14,577 nt of DNA. It comes from Bacillota bacterium. Lineage in GTDB: Bacteria > Bacillota > Bacilli > Paenibacillales > NBRC-103111. Numbering within the stretch: the stretch's first letter is position 1; the number at the start of each line of letters is the position of its first letter. A program made the position numbers and the translations under genes. The stretch is from positions 1 through 14,577 of the forward strand of contig JAEWMH010000154.1 in NCBI GenBank assembly GCA_023393235.1. Reading direction: 5' to 3'. Below are positions 12,890 through 14,577 of the stretch, piece by piece. Under the pieces are notes generated by a model. The model ran no database searches, was not told where the DNA came from, and saw nothing but the letters and a program-made list of their open reading frames with translations.

Positions 12890-13741
12890 TTACACCCCGG
12901 CGCTCTGCAATTCCTCCATAAACGAACGCAGCGTGTTGGATAAATAAGAATCCTTCCGCCGGATGAAGATGGTGGTAATCTCGTTATATGGCTTCGGAAT
13001 CGCAAATCCATGCAGGGTCCCTTCATCCAGCTGCCTGCGGACCGAGGACCGCGGTACAATGGTGATGCCGATTCCGGCGGCAATGCTGCCGATGATGGTT
13101 TCGAAGGAGCCTAGCTGCATGATTTGCCGCGGGATCACCCCCTCATCCTTCAGCCAGCGTTCCAACCGTTCCCTGTACCCGCAGCCTTTATTGAACAGCA
13201 GCAGCGGCTTTTGGGTGACATCCTCCAATGAAAACACGTCGCTTTTGGCCACAAGGATAAGCTCCTCCCGGAACACCTCCTGATACTCGATCAGCGGATG
13301 CTTCACAGGGCCGGTCACAAAAGCGCCGTCCAGCTTCATCCCCGCCACGTCCTGAACCAACTGCTCCGTCACCCCCACCGTCAGGGACAGCTCCACTTGG
13401 GGATGTTTCTCCAGATAGGAGGATAAAATACCGGGCAGCTTGATCACCGTTTCCACAATCCCGATATTCAGGATGCCTGCAGGGCGGTCCGTCCCAAAGG
13501 CATGTTTGATCTCCTCCGCTTTCCCCAATATGTCCTCCGCATACACCATCAGCCGTTTCCCCTCGGCATTGAGCACCATACCCCGTTTATGCCGGTAAAA
13601 CAGCTCCGTCTGCAGCTCCTTTTCCAGCTGCTTAATTCTCGCCGTGACATTGGACTGGACATAGCTTAACTCCGCTGCAGCCTGGCTCACACTCCCCAAT
13701 TCTGCAACCGTTTTAAAAATCCGCAAATCATTCAGCTCCAT
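12890..13741 (-). CDS. LysR-family transcriptional regulator
   Basis: 283 residues, ATG at 13741 with GGAG about 9 bases upstream. The N-terminal winged helix-turn-helix is typical: MELNDLRIFKTVAELGSVSQ, AAAELSYVQSNVTARIKQLE and LFYRHKRGMVLNAEGKRLM (residues 1-65), then a linker helix to about residue 88. The effector-binding domain follows (ILNIGIVETVIKLPGILSSY to GIGITIVPRSSV), with a cysteine in LLFNKGCGYRERLERWL in the loop that in many LysR proteins faces the ligand. It resembles the YwbI/YofA-like Bacillales regulators. It is divergent from the EamA transporter gene, its probable target. An inverted repeat overlaps its own -10 box, consistent with autorepression. Confidence 0.92.
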   Translation of the reverse strand: MELNDLRIFKTVAELGSVSQAAAELSYVQSNVTARIKQLEKELQTELFYRHKRGMVLNAEGKRLMVYAEDILGKAEEIKHAFGTDRPAGILNIGIVETVIKLPGILSSYLEKHPQVELSLTVGVTEQLVQDVAGMKLDGAFVTGPVKHPLIEYQEVFREELILVAKSDVFSLEDVTQKPLLLFNKGCGYRERLERWLKDEGVIPRQIMQLGSFETIIGSIAAGIGITIVPRSSVRRQLDEGTLHGFAIPKPYNEITTIFIRRKDSYLSNTLRSFMEELQSAGV

Positions 13742-13767
13742 AACTTCTTCTCCACATTAGAATAAGT

Positions 13768-13800
13768 ATCATTATAAATGATGATAAGTTCCATTTTCAA
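13768..13800 (-). promoter_or_regulatory. lysR promoter with overlapping dyad
   Basis: On the minus strand TTGAAA (13800-13795), 18 bases, then TATAAT (13776-13771), about 30 bases before the ATG. The -10 lies inside the exact inverted repeat ATCATT-ATA-AATGAT (13768-13782). A wider one, TATCAT/ATGATA (13767-13772 with 13781-13786), overlaps it. This is the kind of position a LysR protein uses for self-repression and divergent control. Confidence 0.5.
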
Positions 13801-13804
13801 TCAT

Positions 13805-13834
13805 TTTACTCCCGGCTTCCTCCTCCCTTATGAT
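13805..13834 (+). promoter_or_regulatory. Candidate promoter of the EamA transporter gene
   Basis: TTTACT (13805-13810), 18 bases, then TATGAT (13829-13834), 37 bases upstream of the GTG start. The -35 is weak, as is common for LysR-activated genes. Confidence 0.4.
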
Positions 13835-13871
13835 AACGTTTATACGATTTTACACAGCATGGGAGATGAGG

Positions 13872-14577
13872 GTGTTGTTCAAAAACAAAGTGGTGTTGGG
13901 CTCCTTGCTTTGCCTGACAGCCAGCGTGTCGTGGGGCGCCATGTTCCCGGTAGCACACCGTGCGCTGCAGTACATAGATCCTTTTTACTTTTCCTTTATC
14001 CGCTACCTGATGGTCACGGTCATTCTCTCGGGTTTGCTTTTGTTTAAGGAAGGGAAAGCCGCCTTCCGTTTGGAGGGAAATGGGGGAAAGCTGCTTTTTT
14101 GCGGAACAATGGCCTTTACGGTGTATAATTTCCTGGTGTTCTCCGGACAGCATCTGATGGGGGAAGCAGGGACCATTACAGCCTCCATCATGGAAGTGCT
14201 GATGCCGCTAATTTCAATACTCCTGCTATGGGGCAAAACCAAAAAGAAACCCGATACCAAAACACTCCTCAGCATAGGCATCGCGTTAACCGGCGCATTG
14301 CTGGTAATCACAAACGGCAGCCTTTCCTTTTTCACGGAGGCGTCCCGGCATGTGTTCCCTGTGCTGCTGATCTTCACCGGGGTTGTGGGATGGGTGCTAT
14401 ATTCGCTCGGGGGCAGCAGCTTCCGCGGATGGTCCACCCTGCGCTTCTCCACCTTAACCTGCCTGTTGGGAACGGCCGTCTCGATGGTCATTGTGATTGC
14501 GGCATCCTCCCTCCGTCTGATCGAGGTTCCGGATTGGAATACGCTGGCCACCATCAAATATGAGATGTCCTTTATGG
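13872..14577 (+). CDS. EamA/DMT-family transporter (5' part, runs off the window)
   Basis: The frame is open from the GTG at 13872 to the last base, 235 codons. The GTG has GGGAG six bases upstream; an in-frame ATG at 13866 directly abuts that site and is less likely. The sequence is that of a drug/metabolite transporter with repeated EamA units. It starts VVLGSLLCLTASVSWGAMFP, continues FYFSFIRYLMVTVILSGLLL, then FTVYNFLVFSGQHLMGEAG and ITASIMEVLMPLISILLL. The first unit ends in LLSIGIALTGALLVITNG, and a second repeat begins at VFPVLLIFTGVVGWVLYSLG. About seven membrane helices are present; the full protein should have ten and about 300 residues. Family members export amino acids and other metabolites; the substrate here is unknown. 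It is probably controlled by the divergent LysR gene. Confidence 0.9.
   Translation, partial: MLFKNKVVLGSLLCLTASVSWGAMFPVAHRALQYIDPFYFSFIRYLMVTVILSGLLLFKEGKAAFRLEGNGGKLLFCGTMAFTVYNFLVFSGQHLMGEAGTITASIMEVLMPLISILLLWGKTKKKPDTKTLLSIGIALTGALLVITNGSLSFFTEASRHVFPVLLIFTGVVGWVLYSLGGSSFRGWSTLRFSTLTCLLGTAVSMVIVIAASSLRLIEVPDWNTLATIKYEMSFM

Overview
The window looks like chromosomal DNA from an endospore-forming, fairly GC-rich member of the Bacillales, most likely Paenibacillus or a close relative. The reasons are the dipicolinate synthase subunit DpaA, a YheC/YheD-type spore-coat ATP-grasp protein, strong AGGAGG-like ribosome binding sites, compact divergent and convergent gene pairs with hairpin/T-tract terminators, and protein sequences that look Bacillales-like throughout. 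This placement is by recognition, not by a database search.

Layout, left to right. 1-401: the 3' end of a UlaG/NAPE-PLD-like metallo-beta-lactamase-fold hydrolase, then a terminator. 615-980: a small bacterial PH-domain protein. 1026-1219: a four-box inverted repeat element (element A) between convergent genes. 1249-2781 (-): a methyltransferase and a GNAT acetyltransferase, probably one operon. 2951-3802 (-): a short YheC/D-like ATP-grasp protein. 3981-7189 (+): a two-gene L-2,3-diaminopropionate (Dap) operon. Its first gene fuses an adenylate-forming domain to an SbnA-type PLP synthase, and its second is an SbnB-type dehydrogenase. 7265-8305 (-) and 8487-9041 (+): a zinc alcohol dehydrogenase divergent from a TetR regulator. 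9097-9711 (-): a multi-pass membrane protein. 9836-10735 (-): dpaA without dpaB next to it. 10909-12499 (+): the two-subunit iron-sulfur L-serine dehydratase. 12646-12829: a second four-box inverted repeat element (element B), again between convergent genes. 12890-13741 (-): a LysR regulator divergent from an EamA/DMT transporter that runs off the right edge.

The most interesting locus is the Dap operon. SbnA plus SbnB homologues are known to make Dap from O-phosphoserine and glutamate, normally inside siderophore or antibiotic clusters. Here there is no NRPS, siderophore synthetase, carrier protein or exporter in view. An acyl-adenylating domain is fused directly to the SbnA part, and an ATP-grasp protein lies divergently upstream. 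A sequence matching the sigma-K consensus (AC-N17-CATANNNTA) precedes the operon. Together with the YheC/D-like gene and dpaA this suggests, as inference only, a mother-cell-expressed small-molecule pathway connected with the spore rather than an iron-starvation siderophore.

The second notable observation is that the two convergent intergenic regions (980-1249 and 12499-12890) hold elements with different box sequences but the same architecture: two direct boxes 51-52 bp apart followed by two inverted boxes 51-52 bp apart, all sharing a CTATT end.
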